From a virus: DNA of 26,158 nt. The stretch covers positions 1 through 26,158 of the IMG/VR virus record IMGVR_UViG_3300010885_069969; one strand, 5' to 3'. Every line of letters begins with the position of its first letter. Position 1 is the stretch's first letter. The notes under the pieces were generated by a model, which saw only the letters and a program-made list of their open reading frames with translations, was not told the DNA's origin and made no database searches. Both the position numbers and the translations under genes were made by a program. Shown piece by piece: positions 14,656 to 22,433 of the stretch.

Positions 14656-16541
14656 TTATTCTCCATTTTTTAATATGTCTGAAATTGTCATAAGTTTATC
14701 TAACACAGCAACTCCTAATATATCAAATTTAATAATCCCCAAAGCTTCCAAATCTTGCATCTCCATTCCTGCAATAGTTTGTTTGTTTTTGGAATCATAA
14801 ATCATAGGACATACTGAAGATAGATTTTCGCTACTGATAACTACACCGGCGGCATGTTTAGACTGATTGGCTTTTGTTCCTTCTAATCTAATAGCCTGTT
14901 CAAACCTTTTGGCAAGGGGGCCAGCCAAACTTCCGTCATCGTCTATATAACACCACTCTTTTAATTGTTCAACATTATTTTCCAAGGCCCATCTTATAAT
15001 TGATGGATCTTCTCCATCTTGTCTCATTTGTTCCAATTCATCGGAAATTTTAGCTTCGTCTGGTATGCTTTTCGTTATTTTATTCATTTCTTCAAACGAA
15101 ATATTACCATATACTCTTAATACTTCTTTTAGGGCTCCTCGACCTTTCATAGTATTATATGTGATCATTTGAGAGACTTTTTTATGACCATATTTATTCT
15201 TGATATATTCTATTATAAATTCTCGCTTATTAATAGGAACGTCAACATCAATATCTGGCATAGAAATTCGGTCTTTAGTATTTCGACCAGAGTTATAAAA
15301 CCGCTGGAAAATTAAATCGTACGGGATAGGGTCTATGGACGTAATACCAATTAAATACGACACCAAACAGCCGGATGCTGACCCTCTGCCCGGCCCCGGC
15401 AACCATCCCTGCTCCCGTACAAAGTTAACAATATCTTGAACAATTAGGAAGTAACTAGACAAGCCAGCACCCTGCAATACTTCCAGCTCATATTTAATTC
15501 GGTCAACATAAATTGAATGCTTTTCTTTATCTATAGTCTTGTCAATTTTCTGCTTCCATCCTTCTCTACACAGCTGCCTTAAATAAGTATCAGGATTATA
15601 TTCTTTTGGACACTCAAAAGAAGGTAATAACGGCTTGCTTAAAATATTATACTCTTCACATAAACTATCTACATAATTAGTATTCTCTATTTCTTCCGGA
15701 GTATGCAATTCGGCCATTTCTTCTGGAGATAGAATATAGAAATTATCAGATCTAAAAAAACAACTCATTGGAACTTTCTCATTATTTAATAATTTCTTAT
15801 TAATATCAACAATAGTTGTTTTTAAAGTATTACATAATAATATTCTTTGATCAACAGCGTCCTCTTTTTCACAATAATGAGCGTCGGGAGTACAAATAAC
15901 CTTAGTTTTAGTGAGCTCTCCAATTCTACGAATATGCTCAGTCATCTCTGTCATTTCTGGAGTATATTTATAATCCATCAATTGTGATTCAAGATAGAAA
16001 TTATCCTGCCCAAAAATATCTTTCATTTTTGCAACAAATTCGATTCCTATTTTTGAAGCATTGTCTCGATCTTGTTGTATTAGGTCGGACAAATAAGAAC
16101 CAAGATGTCCACAAAAACCAATAATATTACCGTCTAAAAATTGAGACAGCTTATCAAAATCTAATCTTGGCTTATGATAAAAATTGTCTCCAGAATTAGA
16201 GGCTGAAACAATCTGGATTAAATTTTTCCATCCTTTATAGTTTTTTGCTAATAATAAAAAGTGGCTAAGATCACTATTTTCCTTAGTTTTAATATTACTA
16301 TCTTGATGAGATAAATATATTTCACAACCGAGAATTGGTTTAATCTTTTTAGCTTTCATAGCCTGATAGAATTGTACACAACCAGATATTGATCCATGAT
16401 CTGTTATGGCACAAGATTTAACATCTATTTTAGTACATCTTTGAGCTATTTGGCTTGGTTTACTGAGTCCATCCAAAAGTGAATAATGAGATTCACTTAA
16501 GAATGGACGTGTAAAGGACTATATTCCTTAATCACGCCCAT
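14656..16541 (-). CDS. dnaE: DnaE N-terminal piece: PHP and palm domains, start interrupted by an 11-nt gap
   Basis: Uninterrupted coding runs from about 16518 to 14656. Numbered from TTG 16476 (606 aa), the PHP domain has metal ligands Asp26-His27, Glu52, His72, His124, Asp198 and His200. The palm has GPGRGSASG (361-369), PDIDVDV with Asp408 and Asp410, and KFDILG with Asp585, the three polymerase carboxylates. The missing PHP HxH strand is present upstream in another frame: ATG 16541 (AAGGAG ten bases before) encodes MGVIKEYSPLHVHS, then TAA. Skipping 16489-16499 gives HVHSHYSLLDG and a 624-aa product. If not recoded, translation must begin downstream (for example TTG 16476) and lose the HxH. 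It ends in the linker just after Asp585; the rest of DnaE is at 12876-13775. Confidence 0.8.
16477..16502 (-). promoter_or_regulatory. Candidate translational bypass (recoding) site in dnaE
   Basis: On the minus strand: codon TCT (16502-16500), stop TAA (16499-16497), GTGAA, a second TCT (16491-16489), then CAT TAT TCA. A hairpin AAGTGAAT / loop CTCATT / ATTCACTT with an 8-bp perfect stem occupies 16498-16477. If peptidyl-tRNA leaves the first TCT and lands on the second, 11 nt are skipped and the PHP motif HVHSHYSLLDG is restored exactly. Matched codons, an immediate stop and a hairpin are features of the T4 gene 60 bypass. This is an inference; no expression data are available. Confidence 0.45.
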
Positions 16542-17250
16542 ACTTTATATTCTCCTTGTTTTTTGTGACCCGTCCGCACATCTGAATAAAATCAGAAAGA
16601 GGAAAGTCTAGTTTCATTTTGTTGATTTTTGTATCCGTCCACCAAACATTATCTTTCGTGTATCCTTTGGTGCTATCTATCCTATCCACAGATCCGTTTT
16701 TGTCAAGATCTATTTCTAATCCAGTAATCGCACATTTGCGATGTTGTTTCTCAAATAAATCCCATAAAAATTTTGCAGTAAGATTGAATTGAAAATTCTT
16801 TTTTTTTGCTCTTAATCGGATTTCTGCTATTCTACTACCACTAACTCCACAATATCCTTTCCATCTATGATTTTTGAGTCTTTTGCGATAACACCCACAA
16901 CTACCAACTCTTCCATTTTTTAGTTGTGAGGTTCTTACTTTAGTAGTCTTTCCACAAGAGCATTTACATAACCAAATTAAAGTGCCGTTTTTAGATTTGC
17001 TATCTACACTAATAGTAGTTAAGTATTTAAATGTATCTCCTATATTAATTTCTTTGGTTCTTTTTTCTTGAGGGATACCGTAATATTCTAGATAGTTATA
17101 AATAGTTTTTGCTGAAACCCCTAATTTTTTTGCTATTACATATGGTCCTTTTTTACTTTTACAATATTCTTCTTCTAAATATTCTTTAGTAATTTTTTTA
17201 TCGTATGCTTTTACAAATCTTCCATTGCTAACTTTCCTGCCTCTTTTCAT
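16528..17250 (-). CDS. HNH homing endonuclease inserted at the start of dnaE
   Basis: A 240-aa protein. Residues about 20-60 form a likely helix-turn-helix (GPYVIAKKLGVSAKTIYNYL). The middle has a four-Cys zinc-type module (WLCKCSCGKT, VGSCGC) common in phage HNH proteins. The C-terminal nuclease has CAITG, SVDRIDSTKGYTKDNVWW and NKMK, the layout of phage HNH endonucleases. The start ATG 17250 has AAAGGAG seven bases upstream. It is flanked by two copies of the beginning of dnaE, so it probably cuts that site in a related phage. Its last codons overlap the second dnaE start (ATG 16541). No group I intron core was found around it, so it seems to be a free-standing (intronless) element. Confidence 0.85.
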   Translation of the reverse strand: MKRGRKVSNGRFVKAYDKKITKEYLEEEYCKSKKGPYVIAKKLGVSAKTIYNYLEYYGIPQEKRTKEINIGDTFKYLTTISVDSKSKNGTLIWLCKCSCGKTTKVRTSQLKNGRVGSCGCYRKRLKNHRWKGYCGVSGSRIAEIRLRAKKKNFQFNLTAKFLWDLFEKQHRKCAITGLEIDLDKNGSVDRIDSTKGYTKDNVWWTDTKINKMKLDFPLSDFIQMCGRVTKNKENIKYGRD

Positions 17251-17262
17251 ATTTATCTCCTT

Positions 17263-17279
17263 TATGATATATTATCATA
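17263..17279 (-). repeat. Stem-loop next to the endonuclease ribosome-binding site
   Basis: A perfect inverted repeat, TATGATA / ATA / TATCATA on the minus strand, directly 5' of the AAAGGAG of the HNH gene. It could modulate translation or RNA stability, as hairpins do before some phage homing-endonuclease genes. It is short and AT-rich, so its stability is limited. Confidence 0.4.
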
Positions 17280-17302
17280 TACACCAAAATTTTAAATTTT
17301 AG

Positions 17303-17341
17303 TTAGTGAGCATGTACATGGAGAGGAATATAATTTTTCAT
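17303..17341 (-). pseudogene. Stranded first 12 codons of dnaE
   Basis: ATG 17341 shares ATGA with the stop of the 69-aa gene and reads MKNYIPLHVHAH, then TAA. PLHVH(A/S)H is the HxH start of a PHP domain and continues naturally into YSLLDG, which now lies about 0.8 kb downstream beyond the HNH gene. The remnant matches the second copy (EYSPLHVHS) at protein level, but codons differ (CTC/TTA, CAT/CAC, GTA/GTC), so the two copies come from diverged dnaE alleles. This was probably the original start, cut off when the endonuclease gene arrived. Confidence 0.7.
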
Positions 17342-17547
17342 TTATCTCTAATTGATTGAAGGGCTTTTTTGGCTACTTGTTTTGCTTCATACAAACTATT
17401 GCTATCTAATATAGAAAGTAGTGATATTTGCATATTTTTAATTATAGGATTTATACTATCTTCAGCAAATAAATTATTATACCAATTATCATCATAATAT
17501 AATGTTTCTTGTAAATATTCTTGTTGCTGAATTTGTCTTTTGGTCAT
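17338..17547 (-). CDS. 69-aa protein of unknown function, first gene of the polymerase operon
   Basis: A small acidic/Gln-rich protein (MTKRQIQQQEYLQETLYYDD at the start, helical C-terminus YEAKQVAKKALQSIRDK). No family recognised. It has AGGA six bases before ATG 17547 and is the first gene after the strong promoter at 17578-17606. Its TGA overlaps the original dnaE start in ATGA, pointing to former translational coupling with the polymerase. Confidence 0.65.
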   Translation of the reverse strand: MTKRQIQQQEYLQETLYYDDNWYNNLFAEDSINPIIKNMQISLLSILDSNSLYEAKQVAKKALQSIRDK

Positions 17548-17577
17548 CGTTTGTCCTTTGTTGTGTTTAACTATGGT

Positions 17578-17606
17578 ATTTTATCACACATTACGGATTT
17601 TGTCAA
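17578..17606 (-). promoter_or_regulatory. Sigma70-type promoter for the polymerase operon
   Basis: On the minus strand, perfect -35 TTGACA (17606-17601), a 17-base spacer and -10 TAAAAT (17583-17578). The start of transcription would be near 17571, about 25 bases before the 69-aa gene. It sits in the 66-base gap after the nuclease gene and would drive the 69-aa gene, the HNH gene and the dnaE pieces. Confidence 0.78.
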
Positions 17607-17613
17607 GAAAGAA

Positions 17614-18657
17614 TTATTCTGTACTGCCGGGAGCTTTATATTTACCAAAAGCATGATTGGGGTGTTTATAAGCATCAACAACAAAATCTATCCCATATAA
17701 ATCCAAGTCGTGTTTTACTTGCTGACATTTGGTCATAATAGATCCATTTGAGCAGGTTTGATTATCCCTATATTCTTCGGTTGGTTCAATGTGAGAATTC
17801 TCAAAGGTGGTTTTTCCAAAATGACATAATTTGCTACACATCCAACTTTTATTTAGTCTCGGTCTTTTATTGTTCTTGATAGCGTCAAATTTTTGTCGTA
17901 ACATTTGTTCGGTACTAGCTAAATCAGACTTATCAAAACATAGGGTAAATGGCCCACCATCATTAATAAAATAGATAGAGAACATGATATGATCAATATG
18001 GGGATATAGTTGACTAATAGCATAGTGATATATTTTTAATTGTGGATCATTTTGTAGCTTTTCTTGAGTCTTTACTTCTCCGGTGGCCCAATCTAATCTT
18101 TTTCCTGTTTTGTAATCAATAACTTCAATTGTATTATCATTAACAAGAGTTATTAAATCGATAGTTCCTTTTAGTGCAAGATTTCCTTCTAGTTTTCCTT
18201 CTGGAGTATCAAAAGAATACTTAGCCCAAGGTTTTTTAATCTCAAAATCAAAATGTTGTTCTGGCTGTAATATATTTTGTTTTAAAGGATTAAACATTCC
18301 ACTATTATATTCTATGGTTTTATAAATCCAAGCACGACAATCCTTATAATCTTTAGCTGTCCATTTATTATGAGAGTCTGCTGTTGAATAATAAGCATAA
18401 ACCTTTTCTATAATTTCGTCTAAATTATAGTTATTGATTTGTAAATCTCCGACAACGTCATCAACTATAATAGATTTATTATCTTGTTCTGCTTTTTTAA
18501 TAACTGCTAAAATTTCTAATACTTTATGCACAGTCGTTCCTTTATTTGCTTTGAGACCACTAGGGCCTCTCCAACCAAGAACATACTCAATAAAATATTG
18601 TTGCTCACAAAGACTATGCGTGTTATAAGAAGAACTACGAAAATATGTAATTATAAT
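17614..18657 (-). CDS. Cas4/RecB-like PD-(D/E)XK nuclease with probable Fe-S cluster; non-ATG start
   Basis: The first ATG/GTG/TTG in the frame is GTG 18531. However, 42 codons upstream of it are clearly part of the protein: TYFRSSSYNTHSLCEQQYF, then EYVLGWRGPSGLKANKGTTVHKVLE, the usual N-terminal helix and Cys of this family. The likely start is ATT 18657, eight bases after AGGAG; ATA 18654 or ATT 18651 are alternatives. This gives about 347 aa. The nuclease core has GTIDLI, EVIDYKTG and QLKIYHYA. The N-terminal Cys plus CSKLC, TCSNG and KCQQ could hold an Fe-S cluster, as in Cas4 and AddB. It probably processes DNA ends in replication or recombination. It overlaps the kinase gene by seven bases. 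Confidence 0.8.
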   Translation of the reverse strand: MIITYFRSSSYNTHSLCEQQYFIEYVLGWRGPSGLKANKGTTVHKVLEILAVIKKAEQDNKSIIVDDVVGDLQINNYNLDEIIEKVYAYYSTADSHNKWTAKDYKDCRAWIYKTIEYNSGMFNPLKQNILQPEQHFDFEIKKPWAKYSFDTPEGKLEGNLALKGTIDLITLVNDNTIEVIDYKTGKRLDWATGEVKTQEKLQNDPQLKIYHYAISQLYPHIDHIMFSIYFINDGGPFTLCFDKSDLASTEQMLRQKFDAIKNNKRPRLNKSWMCSKLCHFGKTTFENSHIEPTEEYRDNQTCSNGSIMTKCQQVKHDLDLYGIDFVVDAYKHPNHAFGKYKAPGSTE

Positions 18658-19412
18658 TTTAGAATCTCCTGAAGTGTTTTTTGTAATTTAATAGATTGAT
18701 CATATAGCGAACATTCTGAATTATCAATAATATGATCAAAATTATTATAATCAAAATTATCTTTGTCTAGAGCAACTTCAGCAGACGAGATCGAGTTGAA
18801 TGGATTCCTAGTTAATCTAATGATTTGCCCATTTTTATTTTTAATACTATTTATTTCATTTGGAAATCTACAATCAGAGATTATAGACATAGCAGATTTA
18901 TCTAGTTCTATTTTATTAAGAGTACGTTGGGTCCATACTTCTTCATACATTTTCCTAAAAATATTTGTTCCAACATACTCCATAACTTCTCTAGCTGTCA
19001 TATTTCCAGTACCAAACGAAATATTATAGTCTGGCATATCTTCCCATTTTAGATGTGTTAGTGAATTTTTATCTTCATCAGACCCATAGCATTGACTATA
19101 GGATAATCCTAAGATATTAATACATATTTCTTTTTTAAGAGCATCAGCAAAACTATATACTCTAACAAAAGGATTTAACTGAGTAAAAACTTTCTCTAGA
19201 TGATAATCATTTTGAATATTATCACTATTAGTTGGATCAAATTCTCCAGCATAATTTTCATCTCCTAGTAAATCAGAAACAATAATTTTACCTTCATCAT
19301 TTAAATAGACCTTATTGGATAATCCTAATTGGGCCATATATAAAGAAACAATAAAATTGCTTGCTGTACTTTTACCAGACTGCTTTCTTCCAGATATTCC
19401 TATTATTGGCAT
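18651..19412 (-). CDS. Deoxynucleoside monophosphate kinase (T4 gp1-like)
   Basis: A 253-aa P-loop kinase. The Walker A loop is GRKQSGKST (residues 8-16). The central TAREVMEYVGTNIFRKMY and the SDCRFPNEINSIK stretch are typical of phage dNMP kinases related to T4 gp1. This enzyme raises dNMPs to dNDPs for phage DNA synthesis; in T4 it also accepts a modified nucleotide (hydroxymethyl-dCMP). It fits the replication operon, overlapping the primase gene by ten bases and the nuclease gene at its 3' end. The exact substrate cannot be read from the sequence. Confidence 0.85.
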   Translation of the reverse strand: MPIIGISGRKQSGKSTASNFIVSLYMAQLGLSNKVYLNDEGKIIVSDLLGDENYAGEFDPTNSDNIQNDYHLEKVFTQLNPFVRVYSFADALKKEICINILGLSYSQCYGSDEDKNSLTHLKWEDMPDYNISFGTGNMTAREVMEYVGTNIFRKMYEEVWTQRTLNKIELDKSAMSIISDCRFPNEINSIKNKNGQIIRLTRNPFNSISSAEVALDKDNFDYNNFDHIIDNSECSLYDQSIKLQKTLQEILKL

Positions 19413-20584
19413 AGTGTAAATTTCTCTACTAGGGGTTTAATTTCTTCAACAACTTGTTCTTTAGACATCTTAGCAATATCATTATATGATAATTCTATAT
19501 TTTTGATATTATATGTTCTTTGACACTTCTCTTTAATTTGTACTGCTGCTGTTTTTCCAGCACTATCATTGTCCATAATGGTTATTATAGTCATGGCCCC
19601 AGAAATGTCTAAGGTCATTTTTTGCCTATCTCCTAATGAAGATCCAAATATTGCTACAGAATTATGGATACCAGACTCCTCTAACCTCCACACATTACCG
19701 GGACTTTCTACTAGAATAACAACGCCGGATTCTTTAATAACTTTTTTAGCAAACCAGAAGTTGTATAAGTATTCATTAGCTTTAAATCCTTTACTGTGTT
19801 TCCACTTTGAATATTTCCACAAATTATCCTTATCTGGACAATCAGAATTTGGATCATGATAATGTCTACACTTTATGCAAGATCTAGCAAATAGACTTCT
19901 TCCGGAGCAGCCAACCATATATTCATAATCATTATCATAAATAGGAACAACAGCACGATTATACATCTCTTTACCACGAATTAAACATTCACCAACATCA
20001 TATTTTGTTAGTATAGATTCGCTGAATTTATCTTCAGATTGATTTAAATAATAATTAGCTGGTATAGTTAGGGCTTTTTTAATTAATGTTCTGGATATTT
20101 TGGGAATATCTGGGGCGACTGATTCATTTATATACTTGACGGTATTAACAAATGAGCTTTTCTCTTTTTCTTTTTTAGATACTTTTAATTTTGAGATATC
20201 TTGTTTAGTAAAACTAATAGCAAATTCTACAGCCTCATTAAATGAAACTAGTTTATCTCCAGATTTTTCCCAACCATGCTCGTTATGAGATAAACAACCT
20301 CTAATAAATCCAATAATAGAAGACATAAATACTTTTTCGCATTGATGGGTTCTACATTTCCAGTTCCCTCTATAAGATTCTCCTTGATGATATAGATTAC
20401 AAGCAGATTCATTATCTCCTCCATGAATTGGACAACTCATGGTTACCATCTTATCTAATATTTTATAGGAGACACCAAGAGTTTCTAGTAGATTCTCAAT
20501 ATCGTCGCAAACTAAATCACATAAATTTTTAAGCTGAAACTGATCATACGAAGGGGATTTCTTCTTCATTATTTGCTGTGTCAT
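19403..20584 (-). CDS. DnaG-type primase
   Basis: A 393-aa protein. The N-terminal zinc-binding region has CPIH (Cys51, His54) and CRTHQC (Cys77 to Cys82), comparable to the CHC2 finger. A Toprim domain follows: VESPGN with Glu293, then MDNDSAG with Asp338 and Asp340, the metal-binding residues. Between them is an additional Cys/His knot (CIKCRHYHDPNSDC, about 236-249) not typical of DnaG. The C-terminal helicase-binding domain of bacterial DnaG is short or absent. It would lay RNA primers with the helicase encoded directly upstream, whose gene it overlaps by 41 bases. A second ATG at 20569 is possible; neither has a clear Shine-Dalgarno sequence. Confidence 0.88.
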   Translation of the reverse strand: MTQQIMKKKSPSYDQFQLKNLCDLVCDDIENLLETLGVSYKILDKMVTMSCPIHGGDNESACNLYHQGESYRGNWKCRTHQCEKVFMSSIIGFIRGCLSHNEHGWEKSGDKLVSFNEAVEFAISFTKQDISKLKVSKKEKEKSSFVNTVKYINESVAPDIPKISRTLIKKALTIPANYYLNQSEDKFSESILTKYDVGECLIRGKEMYNRAVVPIYDNDYEYMVGCSGRSLFARSCIKCRHYHDPNSDCPDKDNLWKYSKWKHSKGFKANEYLYNFWFAKKVIKESGVVILVESPGNVWRLEESGIHNSVAIFGSSLGDRQKMTLDISGAMTIITIMDNDSAGKTAAVQIKEKCQRTYNIKNIELSYNDIAKMSKEQVVEEIKPLVEKFTLCQ

Positions 20585-22007
20585 TTACTATAAAACCATC
20601 TTTCTTAGACTTGACATTGTGCATAGACTCCAATTTTGTTTTACCCTCAATTATTTTCGCACACCACCCCTTCATGTGGCAGTTGATATAATCATTATCG
20701 TCCAATCCACCACCGTGTCTACTAATTACTGGAATTAACTTTCTATTACCAACATCGGGACCATCTTCAGCGATTTCTTCATCAGATTTTCTTTTAAATA
20801 TACTGAAGTTACTACATAGCCAAATGATTCTGTCCGAACCGCTAGCAGAATCGGTACTTTCTTTAGTAATCCCATCCCGATTTAACTGAATAAAGGCAAC
20901 TATAGGAACTTGATATTTTACAGCAAAATTGTGTAATGCTGTCATCATAAAACCTAGTAACTGATATTCCTTTAAGTCTTTGTCCATCCCGGAAGTATCC
21001 ATCAATTTCAAATAATCGTAAAAAATAACACAGTCTTTTGCTGTGCCATCATCTTTTAATCCTACATCTTTAACAATCCATCTCCTCATAATTGCTAATT
21101 GTTCTTCGAAAGGTTTTCCAGCAATTACCTTGTGTTTAAGAGGAAGTCCTTTTAGTTCTTTTCCTGCCTCTATAATTTTCATTGTATTTACCGGAGAATC
21201 AGAAAATCTGCCAGTTTCAATCTTATTAATCTCTATCTCTGTTGCCATAGCCAATAATCTATGAATATGATCTTTCTTACTCATTTCAGTATCCATATTT
21301 AATACTGGAATACCTAACTTAGCAACATTTCTACCCATATTATCAGACAATAGAGTTTTTCCAGTTTTTGGTCTGGCTCCAATAACATTTACTGTTCCCC
21401 TTCTTAATCCACCACCAATAGCCTGATCATATACTGGAAATCCAGTAGATATACCAACCTGATCAACAATATTAGTCTGTAGATATTCGATATATTCTTC
21501 AATACCTTCGCCCATTAATTCTGGAGATCCGTCTCCATCATTATTCATAGAGGACGAAAAATTAAAGATGGAATCTTCTGCTATTCCTAATATTGATGAA
21601 ATAGTTTCAGAACCAGTAACATCTAATAGTTTTTCTTGAGTAACTTCTAGAGCTTTATGTAATGACCGGGCTATTTCTAATTTTCTAATCTTAGCTGCAA
21701 ATTTTCTAATATTATCTATATTTACTGGAAAGTCTTTAATAGCTTTTAAGTGTTGAGCTTCTTCTTTTTTGGCAAGAATGTGTGATAGTCCTAACTCTTG
21801 AGCGACAGAATATATAGAGGCCATATCGATATTAGGCTTACTATTCTTTTCACATATTTCTTTTAAGCATTTATAGATAATTTGATTACTATCTATAGTA
21901 AAAGAAGATTCTTGAATAATATCTGAAATATCTAAGAATGCAGTTTCACCATATTGTAGAATACCACTTAATACTGCTCTTTCCGCTGATGGATCACATA
22001 AAATCAT
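20544..22007 (-). CDS. Replicative DNA helicase, DnaB-like
   Basis: A 487-aa protein with the DnaB plan. The helical N-terminal domain (SAERAVLSGILQYG) is followed by a linker and a RecA-type motor from about residue 185. Walker A is GARPKTGKT (210-218), the catalytic Glu is Glu241 in MDTEMSK, and Walker B is VIFYDYL (Asp331). An IQLNRD segment and a basic ISRHGGG region follow. The C-terminus is acidic (NNEEEIPFV), slightly like an SSB tip. It unwinds the phage replication fork and should work with the primase whose gene overlaps its 3' end. The start ATG 22007 has AAGG seven bases upstream. No intein is present. Confidence 0.92.
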   Translation of the reverse strand: MILCDPSAERAVLSGILQYGETAFLDISDIIQESSFTIDSNQIIYKCLKEICEKNSKPNIDMASIYSVAQELGLSHILAKKEEAQHLKAIKDFPVNIDNIRKFAAKIRKLEIARSLHKALEVTQEKLLDVTGSETISSILGIAEDSIFNFSSSMNNDGDGSPELMGEGIEEYIEYLQTNIVDQVGISTGFPVYDQAIGGGLRRGTVNVIGARPKTGKTLLSDNMGRNVAKLGIPVLNMDTEMSKKDHIHRLLAMATEIEINKIETGRFSDSPVNTMKIIEAGKELKGLPLKHKVIAGKPFEEQLAIMRRWIVKDVGLKDDGTAKDCVIFYDYLKLMDTSGMDKDLKEYQLLGFMMTALHNFAVKYQVPIVAFIQLNRDGITKESTDSASGSDRIIWLCSNFSIFKRKSDEEIAEDGPDVGNRKLIPVISRHGGGLDDNDYINCHMKGWCAKIIEGKTKLESMHNVKSKKDGFIVNDTANNEEEIPFV

Positions 22008-22025
22008 TATCTTACCTTTGTTTAA

Positions 22026-22433
22026 TTAGCCCGCAGAGGCTGAACAAGTATTGCATTTATATCGACTGGGACTATCAGAAATTAATAATGCCGGACTTAT
22101 GGTTTCTTTTTTGCCGCAAACTCTACAAGTAACATCGATCATTTCGAACTCTCTCATTCTAGCCACAGGAGCGGCAACTGACAACAGCTTATCAATCTTA
22201 CTATCGTCCTTATGAAGATTTTTTTCTTGCATCTGCAAAAATTTATTATTATCAGCAGTTCCACGTTTTCTTTTTGTGGTTTTAGTCTTAATCATCTTAT
22301 TATTAAATTCTTGAGGCTCATCTTCAGCTTCTTCTGAAACAGAGTCTTTAGTATCTTGAGGAACTAAAGCCTGAAGAGTTTTAATTAGTTGCTGAATTTG
22401 TTTGGGGTCTTTTAAAATATCGTTAAGATCCAT
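22026..22433 (-). CDS. Zinc-ribbon protein of unknown function
   Basis: A 135-aa protein. The N-terminal part is a Gln/Leu helix followed by an acidic stretch (EEAEDEPQEF) and a basic run (KTKTTKRKRG). The last 45 residues carry a four-Cys zinc ribbon: CRVCGKKE and YKCNTC. Such a small acidic/basic protein with a ribbon could bind nucleic acid or a replication partner, but no family is recognised. It overlaps the upstream gene by 11 bases and ends 18 bases before the helicase start. Confidence 0.65.
   Translation of the reverse strand: MDLNDILKDPKQIQQLIKTLQALVPQDTKDSVSEEAEDEPQEFNNKMIKTKTTKRKRGTADNNKFLQMQEKNLHKDDSKIDKLLSVAAPVARMREFEMIDVTCRVCGKKETISPALLISDSPSRYKCNTCSASAG

Noticed and set aside
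16516-17302. A group I intron in dnaE carrying the HNH gene
   Set aside because: GGAATATAGTCC (16527-16516, minus) looks like the conserved S element of group I introns and the two exons could join as HVHAHYSLLDG. However, only 52 bases precede the HNH ATG, so the P1-P7 core has no room. No matching R element was found, and no junction within the shared CTCA(C/T)TA lets the intron end in G. The same bases also encode EYSPLHVHS, homologous to dnaE. RT-PCR across the region would settle it.
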